The notes under the pieces: model-generated | Seen by the model: the letters and a program-made list of their open reading frames with translations, nothing else | Databases searched by the model: none | Told to the model about the DNA's origin: nothing | Position numbers and translations under genes: made by a program | Shown: in pieces, positions 11,070 to 22,687 of the stretch | How positions within the stretch are numbered: the stretch's first letter is position 1 | Layout: every line of letters starts with the position of its first letter | NCBI RefSeq assembly: GCF_013426205.1 | Contig: NC_089422.1 | Span: forward strand, 7,095,001-7,159,000 | Direction: 5' to 3' | DNA from: Metarhizium brunneum | Lineage: Eukaryota > Ascomycota > Sordariomycetes > Hypocreales > Clavicipitaceae | Length of the DNA stretch: 64,000 nt

Positions 11070-13742
11070 ATGGCCTCCAAACATCCAGTGCCCTCTAGAG
11101 CAGCGCTCAATGCTCTCCGAGGCGTCGTCCTTACCACCTCCTGTTCTGTCATCTTGCTCGCCGAGGAGCGCCGGCGCCGGCTGCAGCTTGCACGAGCAGC
11201 AATTGAAAATGCACGAAAGCTTCACATGGTGCAGAGCAATCGAGGTCCACTAGCTCTCGCTGAAACCAATACACCATGGGAAAGCAGGTTCGCCGAGGTG
11301 GATGGGGAGGTTCTATCCATGGCGCCCCTGCCCCGACCGAGGACCTCTACGCGCCGCAGAGGCCGGTCGCATCTCATCGGGACTCGGAGCGAGAGTGAAG
11401 TGCATTACGACGATGACGGACGAACTCAATCGACGAGCCGAGCCGATACGAGAAGCAAGGTTTCCAAGTCGCCAGTTGACGTCGATGTACTTGGCCGCGC
11501 ATTCGACATGGTCAACCTCGAGAACATGAGGCTATCACCGCTGAAATCTCACTGCTATACTAGTCTAGATTGGAAGGCTCCTAGAGCATTCACCCAGTCT
11601 GGAGCTTCAAAGGCTCCATTATCATCGACGAGACAATCAACCCCGGACACCAAGACCAGTCCCTCACAGCCTGCAGAGGATTCACCGGAAGCTGAATACG
11701 AGTTAATTTTGGACAGCAATGAGGGTCTTCATGTTGATTCCATCGGGTCTGCTCGGCTCTATCTGGAGAAATCCGGTCCAGAGGGCTTGACTGTTCGACC
11801 ATTCTACGATGAAGCGATAGTGGTTTTGGAACAACTACTCCAGGACATGGAACTTACGGGTGCCAAAAAAGCAGATGTCTCAGAGAGAATCAATTTGGCA
11901 ACCATGATATTCCAAAGGGTGGCAGCATTCGGTCCGCCATTGCCGAGAGCTACAAGACCACTTCGGAGTCAAGGTATTAGGCTCCTCCAACTGGTTTCAA
12001 CCGCTAGTCCGGACAAGTTGGCAACCACCCTAGCTATTTTGCTTCCTTTAAGCAAAGATCCCTTGAAGTTCTTGCAGCCATTTATAGAGTGTACACAGCA
12101 TGGAAGCAATCGAAAAGCGGTACGGGATGCCCTTAGGTTCTTGTCGCAAAATGCCAGGTCCTGCTCATGGGCCCGCGGCGTGCTGGTTTGCCGACTTCTC
12201 GCTCAACTAGCCAAAACACAAGCCAACTATGACAAGACGAAAAGAGTTTACCATGTGCTCCAGGACGCAGGCTTGTATAAAGAATTTGGCATTCCTCAGA
12301 GTACAGAATACAAGATACGACGGCTGATGGCCATTCTGGCCTTGGAACGTGGCGACGACTCACTTGCAAACACAGAACTCGAATTTTTGGGCAAGTTGGA
12401 CTCAGAGGCTTGCAGATCTGATATCAGGTTGCAAACGCGACTCATAACAAGTAATGCCAAAATGGGTAAATGGGCAGAGGTTTGCTCGGATATTGAAGCG
12501 CTTGGGCAGATATCAAACACGCAGTGCATCGGGTTTCAGCGACTTTTAATAAGAACCACGGACATCTTCGACCAAAGTCACAATGCCTATGAGCTACAAA
12601 TGTTTCTCCGGAAACTTGCCACGGAGTACAAGCTCAGCCTAAAACATCGTTGGATATATGCTGTATTGGACTACTACGCAAGTCGTCGACAAGTTGAACC
12701 TGTCTTCTCCTGGCTACAATTTTGCAGCAGCCACGGGTTGCAAATTGACTCGGCTTTCAATAAAAGGTTCTTTGCTAGGTGTCGTAAGTTCTGGAGCTTT
12801 TCAGACAAGACCATTCAGAGTTTAGAGGAAAGTCTACGAACAAGAGCGCGGACAGTGCCACAAACTGCTTCAGAAATGGGTCAGAATGAGCTCCAGCGGC
12901 AAATGGCATCGCTGGTCTCCAATGGGGAGTGGGAGCAAGTTACCGAAATATACGAGACCGCCTGTTTTTCTGGCACAGACCACTCGGTACAGTGTTTGCG
13001 GCTTGCGGTGTTGGCATACACCAAGTGCCGGAACCCTGATATAGAACGTGCGAGCAACTTGATCCAGTCTGCCTATGCAAAAGGCGGCGACATAAGTGAA
13101 GTACTGACTCCCCTATTGCTGGCAAAATTGGAACGAGGCGATGACCCCAGCTCGTTGATCAATGGCGCTCTTCGGATGGGAGTTCGCATTCATGATAGCG
13201 CATACAACAAGGCTGCCCAGGCGCTATCTGGCCGTGGTGATCATCGGGCCGCAGCCGACATGTGTGAGCTTGCTGCAAGAGAGAATGGGAATGGCGAGCT
13301 TTTGTACAACGAGTACAACTTTGCGAATCTTGTGTTTGCCTACACCGGGTCTGCGAACTACCGGGCTTTGCAGTCATTGCTTTCTGAATTCACATCGGAT
13401 GTGCAATGGTGGCATGGTAGCCGAACATGCAAGGAAACAATCAAGCTGGCCATGAAGACGGCGGCGATGAGGAGTGTCGCGCATTCGCAAAACAGCGCAC
13501 CACACCGACAGGCTCTCGACGAGCTAGACGAGGCGCTCATTCACGTCAAAAAGTGTCGTTCTACTAAGGACGATCGACGGGCTGTCTCGGAGGCTTACGT
13601 TCGTTTAGCGGCGATGCCATCATCCAAGATTCACTCAAAGTCGAATGGCAGATTTAGCAACAAAGCTAGTAAGCTACGTCGGGAGCGGGAAGTTGCACAG
13701 ATCGCCGAACCTGTGCTTGGAGTGGCATCTAGCTCAGGCTAA
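11070..13742 (+). CDS. Large helical-repeat-like protein, function unknown
   Basis: This uninterrupted frame encodes 890 aa from the ATG at 11070. The frame stays open 195 nt further upstream, but only with a TTG start. Near the N-terminus a hydrophobic patch (GVVLTTSCSVILLAEE) is followed by a basic amphipathic segment (RRRRLQLARAAIENARKLH). This could be a mitochondrial targeting or anchor region. Residues up to about 260 are low in complexity and polar. From about residue 300 the chain is all-helical in character, with recurring Leu/Ala pairs such as YHVLQDAGLYKEFG and ACLLARLAK-like helices. This resembles TPR/PPR solenoid proteins of fungal mitochondria. I cannot name the family. The length and lack of stops make a real gene very likely. 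Confidence 0.75.
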   Translation: MASKHPVPSRAALNALRGVVLTTSCSVILLAEERRRRLQLARAAIENARKLHMVQSNRGPLALAETNTPWESRFAEVDGEVLSMAPLPRPRTSTRRRGRSHLIGTRSESEVHYDDDGRTQSTSRADTRSKVSKSPVDVDVLGRAFDMVNLENMRLSPLKSHCYTSLDWKAPRAFTQSGASKAPLSSTRQSTPDTKTSPSQPAEDSPEAEYELILDSNEGLHVDSIGSARLYLEKSGPEGLTVRPFYDEAIVVLEQLLQDMELTGAKKADVSERINLATMIFQRVAAFGPPLPRATRPLRSQGIRLLQLVSTASPDKLATTLAILLPLSKDPLKFLQPFIECTQHGSNRKAVRDALRFLSQNARSCSWARGVLVCRLLAQLAKTQANYDKTKRVYHVLQDAGLYKEFGIPQSTEYKIRRLMAILALERGDDSLANTELEFLGKLDSEACRSDIRLQTRLITSNAKMGKWAEVCSDIEALGQISNTQCIGFQRLLIRTTDIFDQSHNAYELQMFLRKLATEYKLSLKHRWIYAVLDYYASRRQVEPVFSWLQFCSSHGLQIDSAFNKRFFARCRKFWSFSDKTIQSLEESLRTRARTVPQTASEMGQNELQRQMASLVSNGEWEQVTEIYETACFSGTDHSVQCLRLAVLAYTKCRNPDIERASNLIQSAYAKGGDISEVLTPLLLAKLERGDDPSSLINGALRMGVRIHDSAYNKAAQALSGRGDHRAAADMCELAARENGNGELLYNEYNFANLVFAYTGSANYRALQSLLSEFTSDVQWWHGSRTCKETIKLAMKTAAMRSVAHSQNSAPHRQALDELDEALIHVKKCRSTKDDRRAVSEAYVRLAAMPSSKIHSKSNGRFSNKASKLRREREVAQIAEPVLGVASSSG

Positions 13743-15059
13743 ATTCCATAGTTTATATGTACAAACCACTATGTTGAGAAAATTAATGTACGGAATGATC
13801 ACATAAAATGCAGTAAAGAAGGTTAGTTGTGTCGTCTCGTGCAACCAGCCATCAATACCTAGGTACTCCGTACTTCAGTAGATAAGGAAAGTCGGCTACA
13901 GCAAGTCACGTAGCGACAAATCGGAATCAGTCGCATTTAATTGGGGGCAGTACAGGGTCTCATAGACAAAGAAACATGGTGACCAGTTGCAAGTTGGAGT
14001 GGAAGAAAAAGAATCGGACATGTCATGGGTCCATGGGCTCACTTTTTGCAAATTTGAGCAAGATTCGAACCATTGCCAACGGAAACAGGCAACGCCCTAG
14101 TCCCGAAGCATTACTATAGAAAGTGCCCAGCTGCCGTCTGATGACGAAACAGACAGGGCTGACGGGTGCGATTGTCATCAGACATAAAAGGGGGTTGGGA
14201 CGAGAAGAGAAAGAGGAAGAAGAAGAAAGTGGTGAGTTTATGGGTAGGGGGATTGGGTACTCTGTACAGCGTACCACGGGCGTTGGTGGATGAAGTGCAT
14301 GTTGAAGGCTGGAATTTCCCAACACCGCGAGTCGAGATGCATCACATGCAATTTCAGTTGGAAAGCAGCGCCAGGTGGTTCGATAACGTTGGTGCAGTGG
14401 GTGTCGGGCCCTGTTGACCCAGGATGGCAAGTTCCAGGCGCGATGGCAATTGGCTGAGAGCGATGGCAGCCACCCACAGTGGCGCCAGGACGGAACATTA
14501 AGGTGCCTGGTGTAGTGCCAGGCAATTATTGCGGAGTACTCAAAGTCTGGCTGGACAGGTGCTGGAAGACTACATGCAGTGCTCAGTGGCGGACAGCTTC
14601 AGAGGCTCCAGGCCCTGCAGGCACCAAACGGGGACCCGGCCACCAAGACTTGACCCCTGATGGCTTCACTGCGAGGGGCCTTTGAGGACGTTTTAATTGG
14701 GCCGCCTCGGATCAATTGATTGCATGATCTCTTTGACGTCGGGACACTGAGAGATGCATATAACGGATTATCCTAGGACACGGTCTCGGACGACTATCAC
14801 CACGACCCTACCGTAGTGTACTTTCGTTATCATTTTTTTCTCTTAAATTCTGATGAGTTGTCATTGAACAAGTGGTCTGTCGTCATCCCCATATTAAACG
14901 TTTCGATCTGGGGATTATTATTTCGCAGCGCCATCAGATCCGCGAAATCTAAACCCGTCTGGCCACCCTCCCTTCTGGGCACACCGACAAACCCCAAGCC
15001 GACTCTCTTTTATTTTGCCCTCTGTCAATCGGCGGCCAATACACCACACAGCGTCTCAA
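13743..15059. other. Intergenic upstream of ERG1
   Basis: The 1.3-kb stretch holds the 3' end of the helical-protein gene and the ERG1 promoter. A CRE-like tgacgtc lies at 14734-14740, and a palindromic gatcaattgattgcatgatc at about 14710-14729. Short frames on both strands (14023-14430 minus, 14479-14685 plus) lack protein signatures. Confidence 0.4.
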
Positions 15060-16562
15060 ATGTCTGCGAACCCAATCAGCGCACCGGGAGGCTCCCGCAG
15101 ACGCCGCGAGCAGTACCACGAGGCCGATGTCGTTGTCGTAGGCGCGGGAGTCTTTGGATGCGCCATTGCCTTTGCCCTCGCCAACCAAGGCCGCTCAGTC
15201 TTGCTACTCGAACGATGGATGACGGAGCCCAATCGTATTGTCGGGGAGCTGCTGCAGCCCGGCGGCATGGCCGCTTTGAAGCAGTTGGGTCTAGGGCACT
15301 GCGTCGAAGGCATTGATGCCATCCCCTGCAAGGGCTACAATGTTATTTTTAACCACATCCCATCGCTGATTCCGTATCCGACCATCGACGACAGCGGCAA
15401 CGTTATATACGCTTGGGGTGGATCGGGAAAGGAGGGCAAGCGACCCGAGGGCAGATCATTCCACCATGGCAAGTTCATCACCAAGTTGAGGGAGAGTTGC
15501 CTTGCTCACGAAAACATAACGGTTGTCGAGACGGAGGTCGTCAAGACTCTGCGGGGTGAATATACAGATCAGGTTTTGGGCGTCGAAACCAGAACCAAGA
15601 ATCGCGAGACTGGGGACAAGAAGCCCGATTATTTCTTTGGTCAGTTGACCATCATCGCCGACGGTTACGACTCCAATTTCCGCAAGGATGCCATCGGGGA
15701 CAAAAAGGCCGTCGTCAAGAGCAAATTCTATGCGCTCGAACTCATCGATACGATTCTGCCTCAAGAGAGCTACGGCCATGTCATTATCGGAAAGGATACA
15801 TTCCCTACACTGCTGTACCAAATCGGTACGCACGAGACTCGTGCGCTGTTTGACGTTCCCAAGGACATTCCAGAGGCCTCACCTGCTGCTGGAGGCGTCC
15901 GCGGCTACATCAAGAACGTAGCCATCCCCGCTCTCCCGCCTTCTGTCCAGCCGGCTGCTCTCAGAGCGCTGGAAGACGGCAAAATCCCGCGCAGCATGCC
16001 CAACAGCTGGCTGCCGCCGACGAAGCAGATGCCCAAGGGAGTGCTACTCCTCGGCGATGCGTTCAACATGCGGCATCCCCTTACCGGCGGCGGCATGACT
16101 GTCGCCTTCAACGACGCGCTCCTTCTCTCGCAGCTTCTCGACCCGTCAAGGGTGCCGACTTTTGAGGATTCCAAGGCCATCGGCGCCGCCGTCAACGTCT
16201 TCTACTGGCGCCGCAAAAACGTCTCGTCCAACATCAACGTCCTCGCCCAAGCCCTGTACACGCTCTTCGCCGCCAATGACCGCCAGCTGTACGCCCTCCA
16301 GCTGGGCTGCTTCGAGTATTTCCAGCGCGGCATGACCGACGGGCCGTGCGGTCTCCTTGCCGGCATTATCCAGCGCCCTGCCGTCCTGGCATACCACTTC
16401 TTCTCCGTTGCCTTCTTGTCCCTCTGGCTGAATGCCCTTGCCATTTGTGCCGGGCCTTTGGGTGTTCTCAAGGCGCCCCTGGCATTGATAGATGCCGTGC
16501 TTATCCTGTGGAAAGCCAGCTGCGTCTTTTTGCCGCTAGTATGGCGCGAGGGCTTCCAGTAA
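15060..16562 (+). CDS. ERG1: Squalene epoxidase (squalene monooxygenase)
   Basis: A single exon encodes 500 aa from the ATG at 15060. The enzyme is an ER-membrane FAD monooxygenase that converts squalene to 2,3-oxidosqualene with NADPH and oxygen. This is an early step of ergosterol synthesis and the target of allylamine antifungals. The Rossmann motif VVVGAGVFGCA lies at about residues 25-35 and the second FAD motif GDAFNMRHPLTGGGM at about 332-346. The family phrase RIVGELLQPGG is present. A hydrophobic C-terminus (about residues 430-495) fits the usual membrane anchor. The in-frame sequence before 15060 has no ATG near the FAD domain, which supports this start. Length and motifs match an intact gene. 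No ergosterol neighbours are adjacent. Confidence 0.97.
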   Translation: MSANPISAPGGSRRRREQYHEADVVVVGAGVFGCAIAFALANQGRSVLLLERWMTEPNRIVGELLQPGGMAALKQLGLGHCVEGIDAIPCKGYNVIFNHIPSLIPYPTIDDSGNVIYAWGGSGKEGKRPEGRSFHHGKFITKLRESCLAHENITVVETEVVKTLRGEYTDQVLGVETRTKNRETGDKKPDYFFGQLTIIADGYDSNFRKDAIGDKKAVVKSKFYALELIDTILPQESYGHVIIGKDTFPTLLYQIGTHETRALFDVPKDIPEASPAAGGVRGYIKNVAIPALPPSVQPAALRALEDGKIPRSMPNSWLPPTKQMPKGVLLLGDAFNMRHPLTGGGMTVAFNDALLLSQLLDPSRVPTFEDSKAIGAAVNVFYWRRKNVSSNINVLAQALYTLFAANDRQLYALQLGCFEYFQRGMTDGPCGLLAGIIQRPAVLAYHFFSVAFLSLWLNALAICAGPLGVLKAPLALIDAVLILWKASCVFLPLVWREGFQ

Positions 16563-17214
16563 CCATCTTCGGGGGACATGAATAAGCAGGGAAGCGCGAG
16601 GCAAAGCACAAAATTTTTAAACATGGCCAGGCGTTGTTGTTTTTATTGTTTTTATTGTCCTTGTTGTTTTTATATCACAAACATGGTGTCGTGTTTTATT
16701 AACCAAACCGTCATCTTGCCCTAGATGCTGCGTATATATGTACACCAGAGATACACAAAGAGCTCACCCGCCCATCACGATTACACACAGGACAGGATGG
16801 AATACCTGAGGGCAGCGGGTGCCTCTATGAGCAACGAGAACGTGCATTAGCTTATAATAATAATAATGGTTCATGCGTGGCTTTTCCCGAAAGGCTTGCT
16901 CTGTGCGTATGATGATGCAGAAGGCTCACAAGAGATACAGACTCGGCGTCGCGTTTTAGCCACCCAGGGTCCGCGCCAGTACGCGCTTTTTACAAAGGTA
17001 GTGCTCGACTACAAGGAGCCGTCGTGAAGCTTGCGGGCTAGTAACTCGCCACCTCTGCGTAGATGATGCCGTCTTTCCCGCCGCAAAAGCCCTCGAAGTA
17101 TAAAAGAAATCCCGGCCCTTCCAGCACGCATAAGGTGCACCCCATTTCCAGGCCCTCGGCTTCCTTGCCACCCTTTTACAAAATCCCTTCAAGTAAAAAA
17201 TTTTCATAATCGAA
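16563..17214. other. Intergenic between ERG1 and the small secreted protein gene
   Basis: This contains a T-rich stretch of repeated tgttttta units at about 16635-16675, a short (taa)n run near 16855-16866, and the TATA box noted separately. No gene is visible. Confidence 0.4.
17099..17106 (+). promoter_or_regulatory. TATA box of the small secreted protein gene
   Basis: The sequence TATAAAAG lies 116 bp upstream of the ATG at 17215. This is a good TATA match and an appropriate distance for a strongly or conditionally expressed fungal gene. The assignment is by position only. Confidence 0.5.
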
Positions 17215-17783
17215 ATGCAGCTCGTCAGCCACTTGATGGTGCTCCTTGCCGTGAGCACCACCGCGCTCTGCGAACCGGCCACGTCCATCATGGTAAGTAG
17301 CCACCCTGGCCCCCCTCCCCGTTGCATCTGGGCTCTCGCCTTTGCGAAGCGAGAGGGAGAAGGAGACAAATGGTTAACAAGAGCGAGGGTGTTTCCTATC
17401 TGGCCGGCGGCGGCGGGTGCTACAAGAAAAACCAATATCTGGGCCACTTTGTAAAGGACATTGTAATCAGCGGGAAGTGCCTCGACCTCGCGCATACCGA
17501 GTACGTTGTGTCCCGACGTTGCTTTACAAACGCACAGTCGAGACAGATGATTGCTGACGAGGATAGTGCGATTAATTTTGGTACCGTGGACGGCTGGTGC
17601 TGGGGATACAAGTACGTGAACCCTGGATTCTGAGATGGCGGCGTTTCTGACAGCAAGACTAATCGTGCTAGGTCGCGTAAATGCGAGGGACTTAAGAAGG
17701 AGATGAACTTCACATTGGGCTGTAACAAGCTCTCGCGCCATGGGACCCCCATGTCTATCTTGTGCCGCTTGCCTGTCTACTGA
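17215..17783 (+). CDS. Small secreted cysteine-rich protein, function unknown
   Basis: Three exons, 17215-17292, 17382-17611 and 17672-17783, join in phase to 139 aa. The N-terminus (MQLVSHLMVLLAVSTTALC) is a clear signal peptide with cleavage near residues 18-20. The rest is small, basic and has seven further Cys: in GGGGCYKK, SGKCLD, SRRCFT, DGWCWGY, RKCEG, LGCNK and ILCRL. I recognise no family. The layout (signal peptide, short mature part, many Cys) is typical of fungal effector candidates or extracellular antimicrobial proteins. Which one is not shown. Splice sites are good: GTAAGT for intron 1, GTACGT for intron 2 with gactaatc as branch. A TATA box lies upstream. The gene is tail-to-tail with ALG5, 243 bp away. 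Confidence 0.72.
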
Positions 17784-18026
17784 TAGTTAGATGCTAGAAC
17801 ATAGCGTCTTGTTGCGGATGAACAAGCTTGGAGGGGGAAGAATGGAATGGAATGAGTGGGTTACATGGTCAGATAACTTGTTTCCTCGGTTTGTGCGGCA
17901 ATTATAGCAGCGGTGTTGTTTACCGTAGCAAAGACTTGTTTTCCTGCAGCCTTGTTGTGCTCTGATGAGTTTTCTCTTCTTTTTTGATTTTGACTGTCTA
18001 TACTTGTCCGTGAAGAATCCCAACGT

Positions 18027-19430
18027 CTATGTTAACCGTCTTCGGTAGACGCCCATCATCCAGCTCGCTCTCAAAACGGCCAGTCCGACGGCCATCTTGA
18101 TGCTGTCCTGGATGACATTTAATTTGCTTCCACCCACCTCATGCCACTCTATAGGCACCTCGGCGACCTTGATCCCGGGACTGGTGCCAATAACACCGCC
18201 ATCGCTACCGAGAACGGGCGTAGCGGGCGCCGATTCAGCAAGCATCAGCATCTCAATGTCGAAGATCCAGCCCTCGGCATGCATGTAAGGTACAATGTGG
18301 GGTAGGGACTCGCGTGAGAACAGCTTGAAGCCGCATTGAGTATCGCGAATGCGTGATGTTGCAGGTGGCGTCAGGATGGTGAGAACCAGGTGGAAAGATC
18401 GCATGAGAAAGTTACGCAGAGCAGAGCGCTGTGAATTGTTTTAGCATACCACATCTTAGGACACAATGTTGATGCCCGGGAACAATTACCTTGACCACGG
18501 CTTCGCTACCAACCAGGTGAGCGCGACTTCCAATGGCAACACCCCGGAAGGAGCCGTCGATAACCTCTTCACAACCCTCTATCAACTTGCTCACGTCACT
18601 GAACCTGGAGGCACCATCGGCATCGGCGAATAATACATATTCGCCTCTTACATGGCGTAGGCCGTGGGTGACGCCTCCACCCTTGCCCCTGTTCTTAACC
18701 AGGGTCACGACCCGAAGGATATCATGGAGGTCATGCTTATGAGCAAAGTCAAGTGCTACCTCCACAGTCTTGTCCTTGCTCCCATCATTGACAATCAGGA
18801 TCTCGTAACCTCCCAGCTCCGTGTTCGACTTGGCAGCATTCGAATGGCCACGCTGGTGGCGTCGGCTGCTGGGGCTAAACGGACCCTTGGCGGTGGTGCT
18901 TCGCCCTATATGCTTGTCCAAATACTCTACGGCTTCTTCCAGCGTGGGCAAAATTCGGTCCTCCTCGTTGTACGCAGGGAACACGACACTTAGTCGCAGT
19001 TCGGCAGGCTCAATGCTGCCAGCATCCGGGGCCGGATACGCTTCTTGCGGACGAACATGCTTTTGTTCCTGGAGGCGACGTTCAGCTAGCCAGCGATCGT
19101 ACCAGCATGGCAACTGTCGAGCTGTTGTTGGCTTTCCCGAGGGGCTGGATGTGATGTATGTTTTCTCAGACGGGATGGCGGGTCGGGGTTTGGGCGCTAC
19201 AAGGTGAAGGAGGACGAAAAGCTGAAGACGGTGATATGTTAGCCAAAACTGTTTCCAATATTCCCAAGGGCATGCGCCAAGCGATAAGAGAAGAGGAGCC
19301 ATACACAAGCAAGGCCAAGGAGAATGAGCAAGATGAAGCAGACGAGAAGGACATGAACGGGGGTAGCTTCAATCCATGCTAACAGCGGCCGCATGAAGCG
19401 AGCCGCAAGCTCCAGGAGGGGCATTGCCAT
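18027..19430 (-). CDS. ALG5: Dolichyl-phosphate beta-glucosyltransferase
   Basis: Three exons, 19305-19430, 18490-19221 and 18027-18428, join at phase 0 to 419 aa. Alg5 is an ER-membrane GT2 enzyme that moves glucose from UDP-glucose to dolichyl phosphate. The product is the donor for the last three glucoses of the N-glycan precursor. A hydrophobic anchor spans about residues 25-50 and is interrupted by intron 1. The GT-A core shows LSVVFPAYNEE, ILIVNDGSKDKT and the metal-binding VLFADADGAS. The later RDTQCGFKLFSRE and GWIFDIEMLMLAE are diagnostic of Alg5/DPM-type enzymes. It is longer than yeast Alg5 (334 aa) because of a Ser/Arg-rich insert after residue 140 and an insert near the C-terminus. 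Confidence 0.95.
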
Positions 19431-21251
19431 GAATTATCGTGCGTACAGATTGTTGCGAGATGAGCGTTGGAGCTCTGAACCTGGAGAAGCTCCAGGGACA
19501 GTAGCTTGCTGCGCGAGGATCGTGGTTTGAAAGTCAAGGCGTCGTCATTGGAAAAGAGAGTCAAGAAGAGCACGAGAACAAGGTAGACTGAAAACTGGAG
19601 GAGATGAAAATGAATTGATCGCGCAATCGTGTGGGAGTGGACAGTATGCGAACGGCAGGTGCTAATTATTGCTGCCAGCTGACAACATCAATTGTTGAAA
19701 TAAATGCGATGATCCGTTGTCTGCAAGCTGACGTCTAGTCGCAAGTGCCAACATTGAAATGCTGCACGTCCCAGGCGTCCCATGGCCACACCGCGCCACG
19801 CCACATTCAAGGCCTGTACTCAGTAGACGTCAACGTGTTCACTTGCGCAGCTTGACCCTGACACAATGCCACGGCTGTGGCGCACGCTGTTTGAGCGTGC
19901 CTTGGGTACTCCGTACTTTAGTAAGTTATGGACGTCTGGTATTGACGGAGCCAATCACCACCGCTCCGCATGACGGAAATAGAGCAAATGTCAGCCCGTC
20001 CCCATCCATTATGGGGACATCTGGACTGTCAACCTGCACTAGCCCCGTAGCCCAACTTGCCCGAGTCCGTCACCACTGTGCTCCATGATACTATACTAGT
20101 ACATAGTATGTAACCAGTACACTGGAGTTTTATTCCAAGGTTGGTAGGCTCAACCTTGGCACACAATGCATTACTCCGTGCTCTGAGTAATTTGCACCAT
20201 TGAAGTCAGAGTCAGACAGATCTTCCGCCGGAGAGGTGCCGAACACTCGGGAAGCTGACCCAGTAGCAGCACTTGTTGCCAACTAAGTGCATTAGCCACT
20301 TAAAACCCCGTCCCAAGTCACAGCCAATTTGAGCATGCGAGTGATCCGTACTACCCTACATTCACCATCGTCACATCATTATTTGTGACCAAAGTCTGCA
20401 GAATATTGATGCAATGCTACCATGTATGTCTGAGCACTTTCTCCAAATAATACGACATCGTCAGGCGTGAGAGTCAGTCTCTCGAGATTATGTATCCATC
20501 GGGCTCTCGGCCTCTCGGAGACAATTTGACACAATCGTCCACATTGGCAGGGATGCAGTCCCTGCATCTCCACCAACTCAAAGCAGATTCCCAAGTTTGC
20601 TGTAGCATTAGTAAATTCCTAAATGCAATGAATGTGCAGCACAAATATATGGTACATACCTGTCCACCTGCCCACCTAACCAGATAGTCAGCATAGAGTA
20701 TTGTCGGCGAAGTACCTTGCCTTGCTTCATGAGCCAACCGACGCCCACTCATTTAGACCTCGTCACCTCAGCTAGTATGGGATACGCTAGAACAGTCAGA
20801 CTTGTTACTACCCGGCTATGCCTTGTATCTTCAGCGGGGTTTTAACATAAAGTATATGCCCTTTTTATATAGATACCTGATCTATACCACACGATCTTAT
20901 TCCTACTACACATCCTAGAGCCATTCCACTATTGACCAGGCCATTTGGCCACCGCATGATAATAAAACAGCACAAAGATAGTGACAACAAATGCACAAAG
21001 CAAGACTCCCTAAACACCATTCTTCTATGCCAAATAATCATAAATTCGTTAAAAAATGATGAGCAAATCGAACTGAAATTGCTCAGGTCAGTGGCTGGCC
21101 AAAGGGAACTGGTATCGCGAGGCTCCGTGACGGGTTGCCATTTTTCCCACAATAAGAGAAGCTTATCTCTCGAATCGAAGACCAATCTTGGGCACCTATT
21201 CTCTCTCTTACACCATGAATCCTCGCGAAGGTGGCAGGTCTTTGCAGCCCT
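19431..21251. other. Intergenic 1.8 kb, no gene seen
   Basis: The part nearest 19431 should hold the ALG5 promoter. Short AT-rich palindromic words such as actatactagtacatagtatg occur near 20090-20110. Open frames are short and have no protein signature. Confidence 0.4.
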
Positions 21252-22687
21252 CTAGACTGCAACAACTGATACCTTCGAACTGGACCATCGATTCTTCTTG
21301 AAAAGCTTCCCTCCACCTGTCTTGGACAGTTTCTTGCTCTTTCCACCCTTTGATGGTGCTGCTTCAAGTCCTGCCTGCTCAGGGAACACATTCACGAGGT
21401 CTCCATGAGCCAGAGTTGAAGGAGGGCGGCTTCGATCCATGTGCTGATGGTCAGGGACAAAAGCCTGTGTTTGCCAGGTGTCCTGCCGCATGCTGTCCAC
21501 ATCTTGAGAGTGGCGGCCATTGGAACTAGCTTGTGATGTGCTGCTATATGCCATGGCAATACCAGCTCCAGCGGATTGACCCACGGTCATTCTAGAGGAT
21601 GGCGTTGGAACTCCTGACTCGAAACTAGATATTGATAGCCGATTCAGAGGGTATTCAGACTTGTGAGCACTCGATACTGCGGGCGCCATAGAAGCTGAAG
21701 CTGTCTGCCGCGTTGACACACCGGAAAGGCCAGGCAGCGATGTGGATGAGCTCCGCCGTGATGTAGGAGTAAGCGTGTTTGAGGGCGATGTGCCGTTATA
21801 CCCATGGGCAGCAATAGTTCCGGGTAGAACTCCAATGTTCATCGGAGGCATGACTGGGACGGTGGGAATTGAGCCGAAGCCCCTCATAGAAGGCGGCGGG
21901 CGAGAATCTCGAGTATAGTTAGAAGTATTACCTCTGCCAATGTTGGATAGCGTGTATTGATTTGCCGAAACGTCTGATATCCGTCGGGCACGACTAGGAT
22001 GAAGGCGATGAGCTTTGGCGCCATCGCCGGCTCGAGCCCTGGCTGCATTGGAAGGCTTCATTTCCAGGTCGTCTTGAGAACTTGTTGAGTCACTGGAGCT
22101 TTCCACAGGAGAAGGGTCACCTGTTGCCAGTACTTAGTGTCAGGGTTTAAAGGAATGGCACCTGGGAGATATCAGGAAATATGGTCTCATGACATACCTT
22201 TACTCGACGCTGGGCTGATGCGCTGGGAGTCGTAGACCCGAGGGACTTCCTTCCCCTTAAGTGACCCTGGATGTACATATGTCATGTCTGGCGCGGTGTA
22301 CACCATTTCACGACTGTCACGAAGTACGCCTGGAAATGGGGATATGCCGGCGTAACTGTATGGTCTGGGCATCCGAATCGTAGCGGCGACACCTTCTCCA
22401 GGATAAGACACACGGGAAAGGCTGCTTCCAACCCGAGGTACACCAGGCATACTCATATGGTGACCGCTAGCGGCCATGGCACTCCGTCTGCGATTCTGTT
22501 CAATGATTCGAGAACGATCCGCCTCTCTCCAGCTCGGCGGCGCGCTGGCAAATGCATCGGTTGCCGCATGAGTAGGAACATGTTTATATGGAACTTGATC
22601 TGATTCCTTTTTCTTCTGCTCGACCAGCTTGGCATTATGCTCTTTGGCCTGCTGGCGGCTTTTCTTAATGTGAGCGAAGATGGACAT
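21252..22687 (-). CDS. Ser-rich, mostly disordered protein, function unknown
   Basis: Two exons, 22198-22687 and 21252-22120, join in phase to 452 aa. The start at 22687 gives MSIFAHIKKSRQQAKEHNAK, a charged helical opening likely to be the conserved part. The rest is rich in Ser, Pro, Gly and Arg, with many SxxS and RxxS stretches that could be phosphorylated. It ends in a strongly basic tail (KKLSKTGGGKLFKKNRW). There are no membrane segments and no signal peptide. I recognise no domain. Proteins of this type are common in Pezizomycotina and may be cell-polarity or signalling scaffolds, but nothing in the sequence proves it. The 77-bp intron (22121-22197) has a GTATGT donor and CAG acceptor. 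Confidence 0.7.

Noticed and set aside
14023..14430. 135-codon minus frame upstream of ERG1
   Set aside because: Composition is random-like with Ser runs from a gaagaag tract. No domain or splice context supports a gene.
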